Source of the DNA: Acidobacteria bacterium 28-9 | GTDB lineage: Bacteria > Acidobacteriota > Blastocatellia > Pyrinomonadales > Pyrinomonadaceae | DNA length: 64,000 nt | Assembly: GCA_002050355.1 (NCBI GenBank) | Contig: MWYY01000050.1 | Coordinates: 25,606 to 89,605, forward strand | Direction: 5' to 3' | Part shown: positions 25,122 to 35,466 of the stretch, one piece after another | Position numbering within the stretch: position 1 is the first letter of the stretch | How the letters are laid out: every line of letters begins with the position of its first letter | Translations under genes and position numbers: made by a program | Notes under the pieces: model-generated | Told to the model about the DNA's origin: nothing | Databases searched by the model: none | Seen by the model: the letters and a program-made list of their open reading frames with translations, nothing else

Positions 25122-25129
25122 GCTATACT
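25122..25129 (+). promoter_or_regulatory. Extended -10 promoter of the HtrA protease gene
   Basis: TGCTATACT is an extended -10 (TG-n-TATACT). No strong -35 is present. The predicted transcript start (~25136) lies upstream of ATG 25183 but downstream of the earlier in-frame start 25120, supporting the later start. Confidence 0.5.
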
Positions 25130-25182
25130 TGAAAACACACAAGCAACTTGTCCGAATCCTGTTTTTTATGGAGAAAGCGTCA

Positions 25183-26727
25183 ATGTCAGTCTTAAAATCT
25201 AAAGAAATTTTGTCGTATAAAATTCAATCGTTTGTCGTAAGTTTAATCTTCGCGTGCGGGGTTTTCGGAGCGGGCGCGAATTCTTCTTTTGCCCAGCAAG
25301 TCGGTAATACCGAGAAAATCAGAGATTTAGCCGCCACGCCGGAAAAACTTTCCGCTTCGTTTGCCGAAATTGCCAAAAGGGTCGAGCCTGCCGTCGTCAA
25401 TATTGACACGAAAGGAAAAGTACCCGAAATAGCTTTGAAAGGCGAAAAACCTTCTTCAGATCAACCCGACGATATTTTAGACTTTCTCCGCCGACAGATG
25501 CCGACTCGCCCGTCGTATGCAGTCGGAAGCGGTTTTATCGTTGATAAGTCGGGTTATATTCTGACGAATTATCATGTAGTCGAAGACGCTTCGCGCATCA
25601 CTATAAAACTGGAATCGGGCGAAGAATTCGTTGCGAAAATCGTCGGCTTTGATGACGAAACCGACATAGCTGTTTTGAAAATTAACACCGGACGCGATTT
25701 ACCTTTCGTAGCGCTCGGCGATTCGGACGCGGCGCGGGTCGGCGATTGGGTTTTGGCAATCGGTTCGCCCTTCGGTCTGGCGCAGTCTGTTACCGCCGGA
25801 ATCGTTTCGCAGACAAAGCGCGAGACGCCTTCGGTTTTCCGAAAATTTATTCAAACCGATGCGGCGATAAATCGCGGGAATTCCGGCGGACCATTGCTGA
25901 ATATGAACGGCGAAGTTATCGGCATCAACTCGCAGATTGCGACAATGACTGGCGATTCGAACGGTATCGGTTTTGCTTTGCCATCAAACGAAGCGGCAAA
26001 CGTTTATCGCCAGATTTTGCAGGGTGGAAGAGTTCGACGCGGATATTTGGGCGTAGATATAGATTCGGTAAAGAGTGAATTTGCCAGAGTTTATAATCTG
26101 CCGGAGGCAAAAGGTGCGATTATCACCAACTTATCGGACAAACAAAGCCCGGCGGGAAAAGCCGGTTTGCAAGCCGGCGATATTATTGTTCAATTCAATG
26201 GCGAAATTGTGCAGGGCGCGACGGATTTGATTCAAAAGATTGCGTCCGTCGCACCTGAAAAGGAAGTCAACGTAACTTTTTATCGTGAGGTCGGCACTCA
26301 AGTCGAACGTAAAACTACGGTTATCAAACTGGGCGAACGTCCGTCTAAGAACCTGATTGCCGGGGATGATGCACCGAAAAAACTTCCCGTCAACGCGCAG
26401 AAAACGCCGCTCGAACCATTTGGTTTAACCTTAACCGAGTTGACGCCGCAGCTTGCCGCGATCTACAAATTGCAGGGCGCAAAAGGCGTAGTTGTCAAAA
26501 ACATCAATCCGGCAAGTTTTATAGCCGACGTGAAAACTTCCGGCGGCTCAGACGCACTGAACCAGGGCGATTTAATCCAGCGCATCAACCGCGTGTCCGT
26601 AACCGACACGAAAACTTTCACTGAAACTGCAAACAAACTGAAAACCGGCGACGCGGTCGTACTGCACGTTCTCACCCCGTCGCTGCGCGGCGCGCAATTG
26701 CGTATTGTGCAGTTTACGGTACAGTAA
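25183..26727 (+). CDS. degQ: Periplasmic serine protease of the Do/DegQ (HtrA) family
   Basis: The protein is about 514 residues. A signal peptide (to N-S-S-F-A|Q) is followed by a trypsin-like domain with H131 (T-N-Y-H-V-V), D161 (D-E-T-D-I-A-V) and S234 (G-N-S-G-G-P), then two PDZ domains (~residues 280-365 and ~410-505). Degrades or refolds misfolded periplasmic proteins. The start was chosen from GGAGAAAGCG upstream of the ATG and promoter position. The family symbol (DegQ/Do type) is approximate because DegP, DegQ and MucD cannot be separated by motif alone. Confidence 0.9.
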   Translation: MSVLKSKEILSYKIQSFVVSLIFACGVFGAGANSSFAQQVGNTEKIRDLAATPEKLSASFAEIAKRVEPAVVNIDTKGKVPEIALKGEKPSSDQPDDILDFLRRQMPTRPSYAVGSGFIVDKSGYILTNYHVVEDASRITIKLESGEEFVAKIVGFDDETDIAVLKINTGRDLPFVALGDSDAARVGDWVLAIGSPFGLAQSVTAGIVSQTKRETPSVFRKFIQTDAAINRGNSGGPLLNMNGEVIGINSQIATMTGDSNGIGFALPSNEAANVYRQILQGGRVRRGYLGVDIDSVKSEFARVYNLPEAKGAIITNLSDKQSPAGKAGLQAGDIIVQFNGEIVQGATDLIQKIASVAPEKEVNVTFYREVGTQVERKTTVIKLGERPSKNLIAGDDAPKKLPVNAQKTPLEPFGLTLTELTPQLAAIYKLQGAKGVVVKNINPASFIADVKTSGGSDALNQGDLIQRINRVSVTDTKTFTETANKLKTGDAVVLHVLTPSLRGAQLRIVQFTVQ

Positions 26728-26734
26728 AAATTGA

Positions 26735-26793
26735 TTCAAAGTTCAGGGTTCAAAGTTTTTATTCGACGACCTTGAACCTTGAACTTTGAACTT
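26735..26793. repeat. Imperfect palindrome, GTTCAAAGTTCA family
   Basis: TCAAAGTTCAGGGTTCAAAG pairs with CTTGAACCTTGAACTTTGA in the ~70-bp gap between the protease and aldehyde dehydrogenase genes. Confidence 0.65.
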
Positions 26794-26799
26794 ACATTT

Positions 26800-28344
26800 A
26801 TGGCAAAAGCAAAAGAAGCGAAAAAATTAAACAAAAAATCGGAAACGCGAGTTCAGACCTTTTACAATTACATCGGCGGCGAATGGGTAAAATCAGCGTC
26901 GGGCGAGTATTTTGAAAATATAAATCCGGCTGATACGAAAGATGTCGTCGGTCGTTTTCCTTTATCGAGCGAAGAAGATGTGAACAGAGCGGTCGAAGCG
27001 GCGAAATCTGCAGCGACTCGCTGGCGCAGAACACCTGCGCCGAAACGCGCCGAAATTCTTTTTCGTCTCGCACGTATTTTAGAACGCGACAAAGACAAAT
27101 TCTCACGCGAGATGACGCGCGAGATGGGCAAGGTTTTGAAGGAAACCGGCGGCGACGTGCAGGAAGCAATTGACTGCACATATTTTACGGCGGGCGAAGG
27201 CAGGCGTCTTCACGGTTTCACGACACCGGCGGAAATGCCGAATAAATTTGCGATGTGCGTGCGGCAGCCGGTCGGAATTTGCGGACTGATTACGCCGTTT
27301 AATTTTCCGATGGCGATACCAAGCTGGAAATTGATTCCCGCGCTCGTTTGCGGAAATACGGTTGTTATCAAATCCGGTGAAGATGTGCCGCTCTCGACAA
27401 TCAATTTAATAAAATCCTGTTCTGAAGCCGGTATTCCGGCAGGCGTCGTAAATTTGGTAAACGGACACGGCGCAGATGTCGGCGCGCCGCTTGTAAATCA
27501 TAAAGACATACGACTTATTTCTTTTACGGGTTCGACCGACACGGGCAGAATTATCGCCGAACAATGCGCCAACCAAAACAAAATTGTCTCTTTGGAAATG
27601 GGCGGCAAAAACGCGATTATCGTAATGGACGACGCTGACATTGATAACGCTGTCGAAGGTTCTTTGTGGGGCGCATTCGGTACTTCCGGTCAACGCTGTA
27701 CGGCTTCTTCTCGACTGGTCGTTCACAAAAAAGTTTATAAAAAGTTTACCGAAAAATTAGTCGAACGAGTCAAACGATTAAAAGTTGGAAACGGCTTGGA
27801 TGAAAAAACCGAGGTCGGACCTGTTATCAATCAAGCCGCGATGGAAAAGATTTTGGGTTACATCGAAATCGGGCAAAAAGAAGATAAAGCAACGCTCGCC
27901 TGCGGCGGAAACCGTTTGACAAAGGGCGATTACGCCAAAGGTTACTTTATCGAGCCGACAGTTTTTACAGACGTTGCGCCCGATATGAGAGTCGGGCAGG
28001 AGGAAATTTTTGGACCCGTAACGAGCGTGATTCCGTTTTCGACTTTGGACGAAGCGATTGACATCGTAAACAACGTCAAATACGGTTTGTCTTCAGCGAT
28101 TTACACGCAGGACGTGAACCAATCGTTTTATGCGATGCAGGAGCTTTACACCGGAATCTGCTACGTCAATTCGGCGACTATCGGCGCGGAAGTCCATTTA
28201 CCGTTCGGCGGAACGAAAGGCACTGGCAACGGACACCGCGAAGCCGGAACACAGGTTTTAGACATTTTCACCGAATGGAAATCGCTGTATATAGATTATT
28301 CGGGCAAATTGCAAAAAGCGCAGATTGACGAATTTGAGATTTGA
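26800..28344 (+). CDS. NAD(P)-dependent aldehyde dehydrogenase
   Basis: The protein is about 514 residues of the ALDH superfamily. The oxyanion N168 (P-F-N-F-P), general base E266 (L-E-M-G-G-K-N) and nucleophile C300 (G-Q-R-C-T) are present. The family oxidises aldehydes to acids with NAD(P). Next to it, 112 bp downstream, lies alanine dehydrogenase; a joint role in amino acid breakdown is possible but not shown. The start ATG 26800 follows the repeat palindrome and has no evident ribosome site; a longer frame from 26779 includes repeat sequence. Confidence 0.9.
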   Translation: MAKAKEAKKLNKKSETRVQTFYNYIGGEWVKSASGEYFENINPADTKDVVGRFPLSSEEDVNRAVEAAKSAATRWRRTPAPKRAEILFRLARILERDKDKFSREMTREMGKVLKETGGDVQEAIDCTYFTAGEGRRLHGFTTPAEMPNKFAMCVRQPVGICGLITPFNFPMAIPSWKLIPALVCGNTVVIKSGEDVPLSTINLIKSCSEAGIPAGVVNLVNGHGADVGAPLVNHKDIRLISFTGSTDTGRIIAEQCANQNKIVSLEMGGKNAIIVMDDADIDNAVEGSLWGAFGTSGQRCTASSRLVVHKKVYKKFTEKLVERVKRLKVGNGLDEKTEVGPVINQAAMEKILGYIEIGQKEDKATLACGGNRLTKGDYAKGYFIEPTVFTDVAPDMRVGQEEIFGPVTSVIPFSTLDEAIDIVNNVKYGLSSAIYTQDVNQSFYAMQELYTGICYVNSATIGAEVHLPFGGTKGTGNGHREAGTQVLDIFTEWKSLYIDYSGKLQKAQIDEFEI

Positions 28345-28369
28345 TTTCAACAATCTTAGCCGGAATTTG

Positions 28370-28416
28370 TTTACGCCGTTTTTGAATTTAACAGATACGG
28401 CGTAAAATTATTTTAA
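28370..28416 (+). terminator. Intrinsic terminator after the aldehyde dehydrogenase gene
   Basis: TTTACGCCGT (28370-28379) and ACGGCGTAAA (28397-28406) are a perfect 10-bp inverted repeat followed by ATTATTTT. Confidence 0.65.
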
Positions 28417-28456
28417 TCAAAACAATTACCAAATTAACTCTGGAGAAATTTTAAAG

Positions 28457-29596
28457 ATGAAAATCGGATTACCGAAAGAAATAAAAGATAACGAGTATCG
28501 CGTCGGGCTGACGCCTGCCGGAGTTCGTGCATTGACTGATGCCGGACACAATGTCTTCGTCGAAAGGTCGGCTGGCGAAGGTTCGGGTTTCGGCAACGAA
28601 CTTTACGAAAAAGCGGGCGCGCAGATTCTCGACACGGCTGATGAGATTTGGCAGACGGGCGATATGATTGTCAAAGTCAAAGAACCGGTTGCGCCGGAAT
28701 ATCCGCGAATGCGCGAAAACCAGTTGCTTTTCACATACCTGCATCTCGCGCCGGAACTTGAACTTACAAAACAGCTTTTGGAAAGAAAAGTTACGGGCGT
28801 CGCATATGAAACAATCACCGATAAGCGCGGTCGCCTTCCGCTCCTTACACCGATGTCGGAAGTTGCCGGACGTATGGCTGTTCAGGTCGGCGCAACCTAC
28901 TTAGAAAAAATGAACGGCGGACGCGGTATTTTATTGGGCGGCGTTCCGGGCGTTCCGGCGGCGAGCGTCGTCATTATCGGCGGCGGCGTTGTCGGTACAG
29001 AAGCGGCGAAAATGGCTGTCGGGCTTGGCGCGCACGTAACGATTATTGATAGAAATCTTGACCGCCTGCGCGAGCTTGACGATATTTTTCTGTCAAAAGT
29101 GCAGACCCTCGCATCGAGTCGCTACGCGATTGAAGAAGCGATTTCACACGCCGATTTAGTCATCGGCGGCGTGTTAATTCCGGGTGCGGCAGCACCGAAG
29201 TTGGTTACGCGCGAGATGTTGAAATTAGTTCCGAAAGGCGCTGTTTTAGTTGACGTAGCGGTTGACCAGGGCGGTTGTTTTGAAACGACGCACGCGACGA
29301 CGCACTCGAATCCGACATATTACGAAGAAGGCGTTTTGCATTATTGCGTGGCGAATATGCCGGGCGCAGTTCCGCGCACTTCAACTTTTGCGCTGACGAA
29401 CGCGACTTTGCCGTATGCTCTGGATTTGGCTAATAAAGGCTTTGAACGCGCAATAGCTGAAGATGAAGGTTTGAAAGAAGGCGTAAATACTTATGCCGGA
29501 AAACTGACTTACGACGCGGTTGCAACTTCACAGAATCTGGAATATACACCGCTTGAAACATTGATTGACGGTATTGCGGCGAAAGCCTCAAATTAA
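28457..29596 (+). CDS. ald: Alanine dehydrogenase
   Basis: The protein is 379 residues, the usual length for the family. The N-terminus [20 protein letters not shown] is the family signature; [11 protein letters not shown] (about residue 175) is the NAD-binding motif, and [13 protein letters not shown] (about 268) is near the active site. Interconverts alanine with pyruvate plus ammonia using NAD. GGAG lies about 10 bp before the ATG. It is convergent with uvrA, from which it is separated by a palindromic repeat. Confidence 0.95.
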   Translation: MKIGLPKEIKDNEYRVGLTPAGVRALTDAGHNVFVERSAGEGSGFGNELYEKAGAQILDTADEIWQTGDMIVKVKEPVAPEYPRMRENQLLFTYLHLAPELELTKQLLERKVTGVAYETITDKRGRLPLLTPMSEVAGRMAVQVGATYLEKMNGGRGILLGGVPGVPAASVVIIGGGVVGTEAAKMAVGLGAHVTIIDRNLDRLRELDDIFLSKVQTLASSRYAIEEAISHADLVIGGVLIPGAAAPKLVTREMLKLVPKGAVLVDVAVDQGGCFETTHATTHSNPTYYEEGVLHYCVANMPGAVPRTSTFALTNATLPYALDLANKGFERAIAEDEGLKEGVNTYAGKLTYDAVATSQNLEYTPLETLIDGIAAKASN

Positions 29597-29607
29597 CAGA
29601 AAAGTTC

Positions 29608-29676
29608 AAACCACAGATTATACGGATGAACAAAGTTTATTATCTATCTGAGTTTATCTGTCATTATCTGTGGTTT
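29608..29676. repeat. Palindromic repeat, ATCTGTGGTT family
   Basis: AACCACAGATTATACGG and TGTCATTATCTGTGGTT are inverted arms with GATGAACAAAGT between. It lies between the convergent ald and uvrA genes; see 17758-17860. Confidence 0.75.
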
Positions 29677-29736
29677 TGTTTCTTCTAAAAGCAACGCCCG
29701 TAAAGCAAATTTAATTTCGTATTAAGACGCTATTTA

Positions 29737-32535
29737 TCAGGTTAAAACGCTTTTCAGATAATTTCCAGTAAACGATTCTTTAACTTTCACGATTTCTTCC
29801 GGCGTTCCTGTTGCGACGACTTCTCCGCCGCCCGTGCCGCCGTCGGGTCCTAAATCAATCACATAATCCGCCGTTTTTATCACGTCCAAATTGTGTTCGA
29901 TAACCAACAAACTTCCGCCGTTGTCTATCAAAGCGCGAAAAGCGGCGAGCAATTTGTTGATGTCGTCAAAATGCAGACCGGTCGTCGGCTCATCAAAAAT
30001 AAAAAGCGTCTTTTGTTTGGTTTTCTGCGCCAGATGCGCCGCAAGTTTGACGCGTTGCGCTTCGCCGCCGGAAAGAGTCGTCGCCGATTGTCCTAAACGT
30101 AGATATTCGAGTCCGACGGCTTCTAGCATTTTCAAGCGACTGATTAATTTATTAACGTCTTTGAAGAACAAAATCGCTTCGCGCACTGTTAGCTGCAAAA
30201 CTTCCGCGATATTTTTGCCTTTGTATTTGACATCCAAAATTTCGTCTCGAAAACGCGTGCCGCGACAATCTTCGCAGGTTAGTTCGACATCAGCCAAAAA
30301 CTGCATCTCAACCGTAACCGTTCCGCTGCCCTGACAAGTTTCGCAGCGTCCGCCGGGAACATTAAAAGAGAAATGCGAAGCGGTAAAACCTTTTGCTTTC
30401 GCGCCGTTTGTCGAGGCAAAAACTTCGCGCATCGCATCATACGCTTTGATATATGTAACCGGATTCGAGCGCGGCGTTCTGCCAATCGGCGATTGGTCAA
30501 CCAGTATTACATCGTCAATCAAATCCGCGCCTTTTATCTCTTTGAAAAGCCCGACGTGACCTTGCCATTCGCCGCGTTTTTTCTTGATTCCGGCATAAAT
30601 CACATCGTGAATCAACGTTGATTTTCCCGAACCGGAAACGCCCGTTACGCAAACGAGCATATCAAGGGGAATTTTAACCGAAACGTCCTTCAGATTATTT
30701 TCGCGCGCGCCAGTGATTTCGAGTTTGCGTTTTCCAACCGCACGCCGTATGCCCGGAATTTTTATTTCGGCGTCGCCGCGCAAGTATTTTGCCGTCAAAG
30801 AAACGTCGTCTTGGATAAGTCCGAGAAAATCGCCCGCGTACACCAGATTTCCGCCAAGCTCGCCCGCGTGAATGCCGATGTCGAGCATATAATCAGCCGA
30901 GCGCATCATTTCTTCGTCGTGTTCGACAACTAAAACCGTATTTCCAATGTCGCGCAAATTTTCTAAAATTTTAACCAACCGCGTATTGTCGCGCGGATGC
31001 AGACCGATTGAAGGCTCGTCCAAAACATACAGCGCGCCGACTAGAGACGAACCCAAGTTTGTCGCAAGTTGAATGCGCTGCGCTTCGCCGCCCGATAAAG
31101 TGGAAGCCAGACGGTCGAGCGTCAAATAATCAAGCCCGACTTCGACGAGAAACTTTAAGCGGCGACGAATTTCGAGCAAAAGTTTTTCGGCGATTTTTTC
31201 GCGTTCTTCAGAGAGCTTTAATTCATCAAAAAATTTCCCCGCGTCCTTGATTGAAAGCGCGACGATTTCCGGTAAATTTCTGTCGCCGACTTTGACATCA
31301 CGCGCTTCCTGGCGCAGTCTCTCGCCGTGGCAATCGGGACACAAAGCGTAGCCGCGATACTTTGCCAGAAAAACTCGGACGTGAAGTTTATATTTTTTCG
31401 TCTCCAGCCATTTGAAAAATCCGCGCACGCCTCGCCAACCCGGTGCGCCGTCGAAAATCGCTTTTTGCTGAAATTCAGTCAAATCCGCAAACGGAACGTC
31501 AAGCGGAATTTCTCCGTTGCGCGCAAAACGCTGCAATTCTTTGTTTGCCCAATCGTAATGCGGGCGGTTGAATGGCTCGACTGCGCCGTCTCTCAAAGAC
31601 AGCAGCGGATTCGGCACAACCAGATTGTTGTCCACGCCGATTGTGTTGCCGAAGCCCTGACACAGCGGACACGCGCCGAAGGGCGAATTGAAACTGAAAA
31701 GACGCGGCTCGGGTACTTCGTAAATTGTTCCGTCGTATTTGCAAATAAATTTTTCGGAAAAATTCAAAGTTTGCGGTTCGTCTTCGGCGGTCAAAATCAC
31801 AGCCGAGCCGTTTTCACGAAAACAAGTTTCGAGCGAATCAACAAGACGCTGTTTGATATCGGCGTCGGCGCGAAGACGGTCAATTAAAACGAAAGTATTC
31901 TCGAAATCCTTGAATTTATAATCTTCCGGTTTTTGTAAATCAATTGTTTCGCCATTCCGCAGCAGACGCGAAAAACCGTGTCCGAGAAGACTCATCAAAT
32001 GAGCCACTGTATTTTGGATTTTAGATTTTGGATTTTGAATTTCAGACGCGGCGGGAAAAACGACGTAAAATCTTGTTCCCGTTTCTAATTTTTCGAGCGT
32101 TTCAGTTGCTGCTGATTCGGGCGAATCTTTTTTTACTTCGCGCCCGCAGACGTGACAAAAAGTTTGCCCGACGCGCGCAAACAACAGACGCAAGTAATCG
32201 TAAATTTCAGTTTGCGTTGCAACTGTCGAACGCGGATTGCGCGTCGAATTTTTTTGTCGAATGGCAATTGCCGGCGCGATACCGATGATTTCGTCAACGT
32301 CCGGTTTGTCCATTCGTTCCAGAAACTGCCGCGCGTAAGCCGACAGCGATTCGACGTATCGGCGTTGACCTTCGGCGTAAATCGTATCGAACGCTAAACT
32401 GGATTTTCCCGAACCGGAAACGCCCGTAACGACCGTTAATTTATTGATGGGAAGCGAAAAAGAAATGTTTTTCAGATTATGAACGCGCGCGCCTCGCACT
32501 TCAATTACTTCTTCTGCTTTTTTTGCTGCTTGCAT
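29737..32535 (-). CDS. uvrA: Excinuclease ABC subunit A, with a repeat-derived 11-residue insert
   Basis: The protein is about 932 residues. Two ABC ATPase halves: Walker [10 protein letters not shown] (about residue 38) and the second [10 protein letters not shown]; signature L-S-G-G-E-A-Q-R in each; zinc-finger cysteine motifs C-P-L-C ... C-P-D-C and C-E-T-C ... C-E-D-C. UvrA with UvrB recognises bulky DNA lesions in nucleotide excision repair. Residues ~165-175 ([11 protein letters not shown]) are encoded by a CCAAAATCTAAAATCC-type repeat identical in wording to intergenic repeats. ATG 32535 has no clear ribosome site; an upstream TTG (32562) gives nine more residues. Confidence 0.96.
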   Translation of the reverse strand: MQAAKKAEEVIEVRGARVHNLKNISFSLPINKLTVVTGVSGSGKSSLAFDTIYAEGQRRYVESLSAYARQFLERMDKPDVDEIIGIAPAIAIRQKNSTRNPRSTVATQTEIYDYLRLLFARVGQTFCHVCGREVKKDSPESAATETLEKLETGTRFYVVFPAASEIQNPKSKIQNTVAHLMSLLGHGFSRLLRNGETIDLQKPEDYKFKDFENTFVLIDRLRADADIKQRLVDSLETCFRENGSAVILTAEDEPQTLNFSEKFICKYDGTIYEVPEPRLFSFNSPFGACPLCQGFGNTIGVDNNLVVPNPLLSLRDGAVEPFNRPHYDWANKELQRFARNGEIPLDVPFADLTEFQQKAIFDGAPGWRGVRGFFKWLETKKYKLHVRVFLAKYRGYALCPDCHGERLRQEARDVKVGDRNLPEIVALSIKDAGKFFDELKLSEEREKIAEKLLLEIRRRLKFLVEVGLDYLTLDRLASTLSGGEAQRIQLATNLGSSLVGALYVLDEPSIGLHPRDNTRLVKILENLRDIGNTVLVVEHDEEMMRSADYMLDIGIHAGELGGNLVYAGDFLGLIQDDVSLTAKYLRGDAEIKIPGIRRAVGKRKLEITGARENNLKDVSVKIPLDMLVCVTGVSGSGKSTLIHDVIYAGIKKKRGEWQGHVGLFKEIKGADLIDDVILVDQSPIGRTPRSNPVTYIKAYDAMREVFASTNGAKAKGFTASHFSFNVPGGRCETCQGSGTVTVEMQFLADVELTCEDCRGTRFRDEILDVKYKGKNIAEVLQLTVREAILFFKDVNKLISRLKMLEAVGLEYLRLGQSATTLSGGEAQRVKLAAHLAQKTKQKTLFIFDEPTTGLHFDDINKLLAAFRALIDNGGSLLVIEHNLDVIKTADYVIDLGPDGGTGGGEVVATGTPEEIVKVKESFTGNYLKSVLT
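32009..32043. repeat. CCAAAATC-family repeat inside uvrA
   Basis: Minus-strand wording AATTCAAAATCCAAAATCTAAAATCC encodes [10 protein letters not shown] in frame in UvrA. It matches the intergenic repeat at 5087-5127 almost word for word. Confidence 0.75.
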
Positions 32536-32665
32536 AGGTGAAAAAATATGCCGTTCAGGCAATAAATGATTTTATCAAATAGCGCGGCGGACGCAAAACA
32601 CGGATATATCATCGAAGGAACTGGTTTATAAATAATGATAGAATGATTCGAGGGAAGTTTTACTT

Positions 32666-33472
32666 ATGAAATTATTTATTATATTCGGACTTTTAACGAT
32701 TTTTTCCGGCGTTTTTGCATATTTTCAAAACGATTCAAACAGTGCCGGAAATTTGGAAAATAAAATAAACGAATCAGCCGCAAACGTTGTCGCCGCAGTT
32801 AAACAGCCGGTTTTAGTCGAGCTTTACACATCGGAAGGTTGTTTTAGTTGTCCGCCCGCCGATAAACTTTTGTCGTTTTTAAATAAGGAGCAACCGTTTG
32901 CGCAAGCCGATGTAATAACTTTGGAATTGCACGTTGATTATTGGGATTCGCACGGCTGGAAGGATGAATTTTCTTCGGCGATATTCAGCCGAAGGCAAGA
33001 CCTTTACGCGCGCGCTCTCCGCATAAATTCAACATATACACCGCAGATGGTCGTTGACGGACGGGCGGAATTTATCGGCAGCAATTTGAGCAAAGCGCAG
33101 AAAGCAATTTTAGATGCAGTGAAAACTCCAAAGGCAAAAATTGAACTTGAGCGGCAAAAAGATTCACTCAAAATAAACATCTCGGATATGCCCGAACATC
33201 AAAACGCTACCGTATTTTTAGCGATTGCGGAAGATAATCTCGCTTCAAATGTTAGAGGCGACGAAAATTCGGGTAAAAAGCTCGAACATACATCGGTCGT
33301 TCGTGAACTGAAATCGCTCGGCATCTTAACACCCGCGCAGAAAAATCTGGAAATCGAAATAATTCTGCAAACTCAGCCAAATTGGAAAACAGAAAATCTG
33401 AAACTTGTAGTTTTTGTGCAGGAGAACGCGAGCAGAAAAATTTTCGGCGTCAGCAGAATAAATTTGTTGTAA
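32666..33472 (+). CDS. DUF1223 secreted thioredoxin-like protein
   Basis: The protein is 268 residues. A hydrophobic N-terminus (signal peptide or anchor) precedes V-E-L-Y-T-S-E-G-C-F-S-C-P-P-A-D (about residue 52), with the C-x-x-C motif typical of the DUF1223 family, and later L-H-V-D-Y-W-D-S-H-G-W-K-D. The motif suggests a thiol-disulfide or metal-binding role in the periplasm, but the family's function is not known. It is divergent from uvrA; the intergenic region (32536-32665) has AT-rich sequence but no unambiguous promoter. Confidence 0.85.
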   Translation: MKLFIIFGLLTIFSGVFAYFQNDSNSAGNLENKINESAANVVAAVKQPVLVELYTSEGCFSCPPADKLLSFLNKEQPFAQADVITLELHVDYWDSHGWKDEFSSAIFSRRQDLYARALRINSTYTPQMVVDGRAEFIGSNLSKAQKAILDAVKTPKAKIELERQKDSLKINISDMPEHQNATVFLAIAEDNLASNVRGDENSGKKLEHTSVVRELKSLGILTPAQKNLEIEIILQTQPNWKTENLKLVVFVQENASRKIFGVSRINLL

Positions 33473-33496
33473 CGACAAATTGCTAATATAAGAAAT

Positions 33497-33769
33497 TTAC
33501 CAGCGCGCATCGTATTTTATAAAACCTCCGCGCCAATCGTCTTCGCAGCCATTCTTCAGAACTGGTAATTCGCCGTCAAAAACTATTGAGGTTTCCAGCG
33601 CGCGGCGCAGACGATAAGTTCCGCCGCGCGCCGAGCAAACAATCAGTGTTACTTTTTCCTCGTCTATTTTCGAAACGACCGCGCCGCGCCAATCTTTTTT
33701 GCACTGCACAATCAAACGCGCGCCGACGGGAAGTTCGCTTAAAGTTATTTGAGTTTCGGCAGTTTCCAA
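33497..33769 (-). CDS. Small protein of unknown function overlapping the L,D-transpeptidase gene
   Basis: The protein is about 90 residues: L-P-V-G-A-R-L-I-V-Q-C-K-K-D-W-R-G-A-V-V and ending D-D-W-R-G-G-F-I-K-Y-D-A-R-W. The frame is longer (to 33931) but its first part is antiparallel-frame noise inside the transpeptidase gene. A TTG at 33769 is a reasonable start, overlapping the transpeptidase 3' end by about 25 bp. The beta-rich pattern resembles small SH3-like barrels, but I recognise no named family. Confidence 0.5.
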   Translation of the reverse strand: METAETQITLSELPVGARLIVQCKKDWRGAVVSKIDEEKVTLIVCSARGGTYRLRRALETSIVFDGELPVLKNGCEDDWRGGFIKYDARW

Positions 33770-34485
33770 ATCTTTTGATAAATTTGATAGGTTTTTTCCG
33801 GCATTTGAATCAAAACCGGATGTTTCTTCGCATCGAGCCAGCTTAGAAGCGTTTCGATATTCTCGCGTTTCATCGCCGTGCAGCCTGCCGTTCCGGTAGT
33901 TTCCGTTTTCCAGATGTGCAGAAAAATGCACGAGCCTTTTCCGACAGTCGCCGGGTTTGAATTGTGCGCGACAAAAACTCCCAAATCATATTGCGCGCCG
34001 ACGGCAAGCATTTTCTCCGAACTCGTCCAATCGACCGGAACAGTCTTGTTGTCAACGATTAAATTGTATTGTTCGGATTTCGTGTCGTCAACGCATTCAA
34101 TCGTTTTCGTAAGGCGTGTGAAGGGAAGTTTGACCGAATCGGGTTTGGCGTTTGAACCGAAAGTGGCGGTTAAACTAAAAGTTCCGGCGGGCGCTTTTCC
34201 GTCGCCTTCAACTTTGTGAGGCTCGGCTTCGGCTTTTACCGGCGCGTCAACACTCCAGCCCAATCCTTTTTTGCCGACGACCACCGGAAAACCTTTTCCG
34301 GCGGGTTTCCAAACCGAGTTTTTATTTTTGCGTTCAAAAAACTGCGCCGCGCCGTTCACGGCGTTCCAATCTTTTGTCGTTACAACGATTGATTGCAGCG
34401 AACGGTCGAGTAAAGATTTTTGCGCAAAAAGATTGGCGCAATTTACGGCTAAAATAAAAATAAAAATATTTATAATTTTACCCAT
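33745..34485 (-). CDS. Secreted L,D-transpeptidase (YkuD/ErfK type)
   Basis: The protein is about 246 residues. After a signal peptide (MGKIINIFIFILAVNCANLF|A), F-L-H-I-W (H about 190) and G-T-A-G-C (C about 202) carry the catalytic His and Cys of the YkuD fold (pattern H-x-n-G-C). L,D-transpeptidases cross-link peptidoglycan or attach proteins to it, acting in the periplasm. The start was chosen at the signal peptide (ATG 34485). The end overlaps a small downstream frame on the same strand. Confidence 0.84.
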   Translation of the reverse strand: MGKIINIFIFILAVNCANLFAQKSLLDRSLQSIVVTTKDWNAVNGAAQFFERKNKNSVWKPAGKGFPVVVGKKGLGWSVDAPVKAEAEPHKVEGDGKAPAGTFSLTATFGSNAKPDSVKLPFTRLTKTIECVDDTKSEQYNLIVDNKTVPVDWTSSEKMLAVGAQYDLGVFVAHNSNPATVGKGSCIFLHIWKTETTGTAGCTAMKRENIETLLSWLDAKKHPVLIQMPEKTYQIYQKIWKLPKLK

Positions 34486-34532
34486 AAAACTGCGCCAATC
34501 CGTTAAAACTGAATTTATACGCAACCGGTTTT

Positions 34533-35321
34533 CTAATCTTCAAACGGCAAGTCCTGCTGTTTGGATTTTTGGCTGAAAGCGTAAAATCGCAAGCCGACCG
34601 AAATCATCAAAACGGAAATTCCAATCCAGATTAAAACCCAGACGAAGCCGGGAAGACCCGTCGCCTGCGCCATATTTGCCGCGTCCGTGTGAATGTCCGA
34701 GCCGACCAAAGGCGCGTTGATAAAGAAAAGCGTTTTCAAATCTAAAAAAGCGTTGAGCAAGCATTGAACGGCAAGAAAACTCAAAGCAAATTGGGCAAAT
34801 TTCGGACTTGCGTATTTCGCAATCGCAAGTAATACGACGGTTAAGATTGCGCCTGAAACAACTGTAAAAGTAACGCTTCCAAGACTAACCTGCGCGGAAA
34901 AGACGTTCCAGACCGGCGCGAGAAAACCGAACAAAACAGTCATCACGCCGACAAAACCCGCCGAAGCCGCCAGCACAATTCGAGCCGAATATGCGCGGCG
35001 AATAAGCAGTAATAACAGCGTGCCGTAAGCGGTCGTGCCGAGATAACCGGCGCTGGAAATCAGCATCGCGGAAAGCGTATTTGAAGGCAGCGAATAAACC
35101 ATTCCGCTTCCGTCGCTCGAAATCGTCAGACCTTGCACCGAGCTTCCCGTCAGCAGAGACACAAGCGCGTGGCTTCCTTCGTGAATAAATGTAACGAAAA
35201 GCCGAATCGGATAAACCAGATAATCGGCAAACGGTATAAACCACAAGGCGATCGTGATAACGGTGGCAATCAGAAGTAGCATCAATTGCGGTTTGGCGTC
35301 TTCAGCAACTTTGTATTTCAT
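34533..35321 (-). CDS. M50B-type membrane metallopeptidase-like protein
   Basis: The protein is 262 residues with about seven membrane helices. The zinc motif H47-E-G-S-H51 lies at the end of a helix near residues 42-52, followed by ALVSLLTG, as in the M50B group of site-2-protease relatives. These cut or regulate membrane proteins within the bilayer. The second aspartate ligand of typical site-2 proteases was not located, so activity is probable but unproven. It ends 48 bp before the transpeptidase start, on the same strand. Confidence 0.82.
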   Translation of the reverse strand: MKYKVAEDAKPQLMLLLIATVITIALWFIPFADYLVYPIRLFVTFIHEGSHALVSLLTGSSVQGLTISSDGSGMVYSLPSNTLSAMLISSAGYLGTTAYGTLLLLLIRRAYSARIVLAASAGFVGVMTVLFGFLAPVWNVFSAQVSLGSVTFTVVSGAILTVVLLAIAKYASPKFAQFALSFLAVQCLLNAFLDLKTLFFINAPLVGSDIHTDAANMAQATGLPGFVWVLIWIGISVLMISVGLRFYAFSQKSKQQDLPFED

Positions 35322-35396
35322 TTTATTTTGGAAAACTCCTTGTTAAAACTCTGCAAACTTTTACGTTTTATTCTACACGAAAGTTCAAGAATCGTT

Positions 35397-35466
35397 AACG
35401 GTTAATTGTTAGTTGTTAATTGCCGGATATTTGTTGCACCACAGATTTAACAATTAATCATTAACA
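35397..35466. repeat. Inverted AT-rich repeat, GTTAATTGTTAG type, at the moaC end
   Basis: GGTTAATTGTTAGTTGTTAATT and TTAACAATTAATCATTAAC are approximate inverted arms. The moaC stop codon (35454-35456) and the last residues of MoaC lie in the right arm. Confidence 0.55.
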
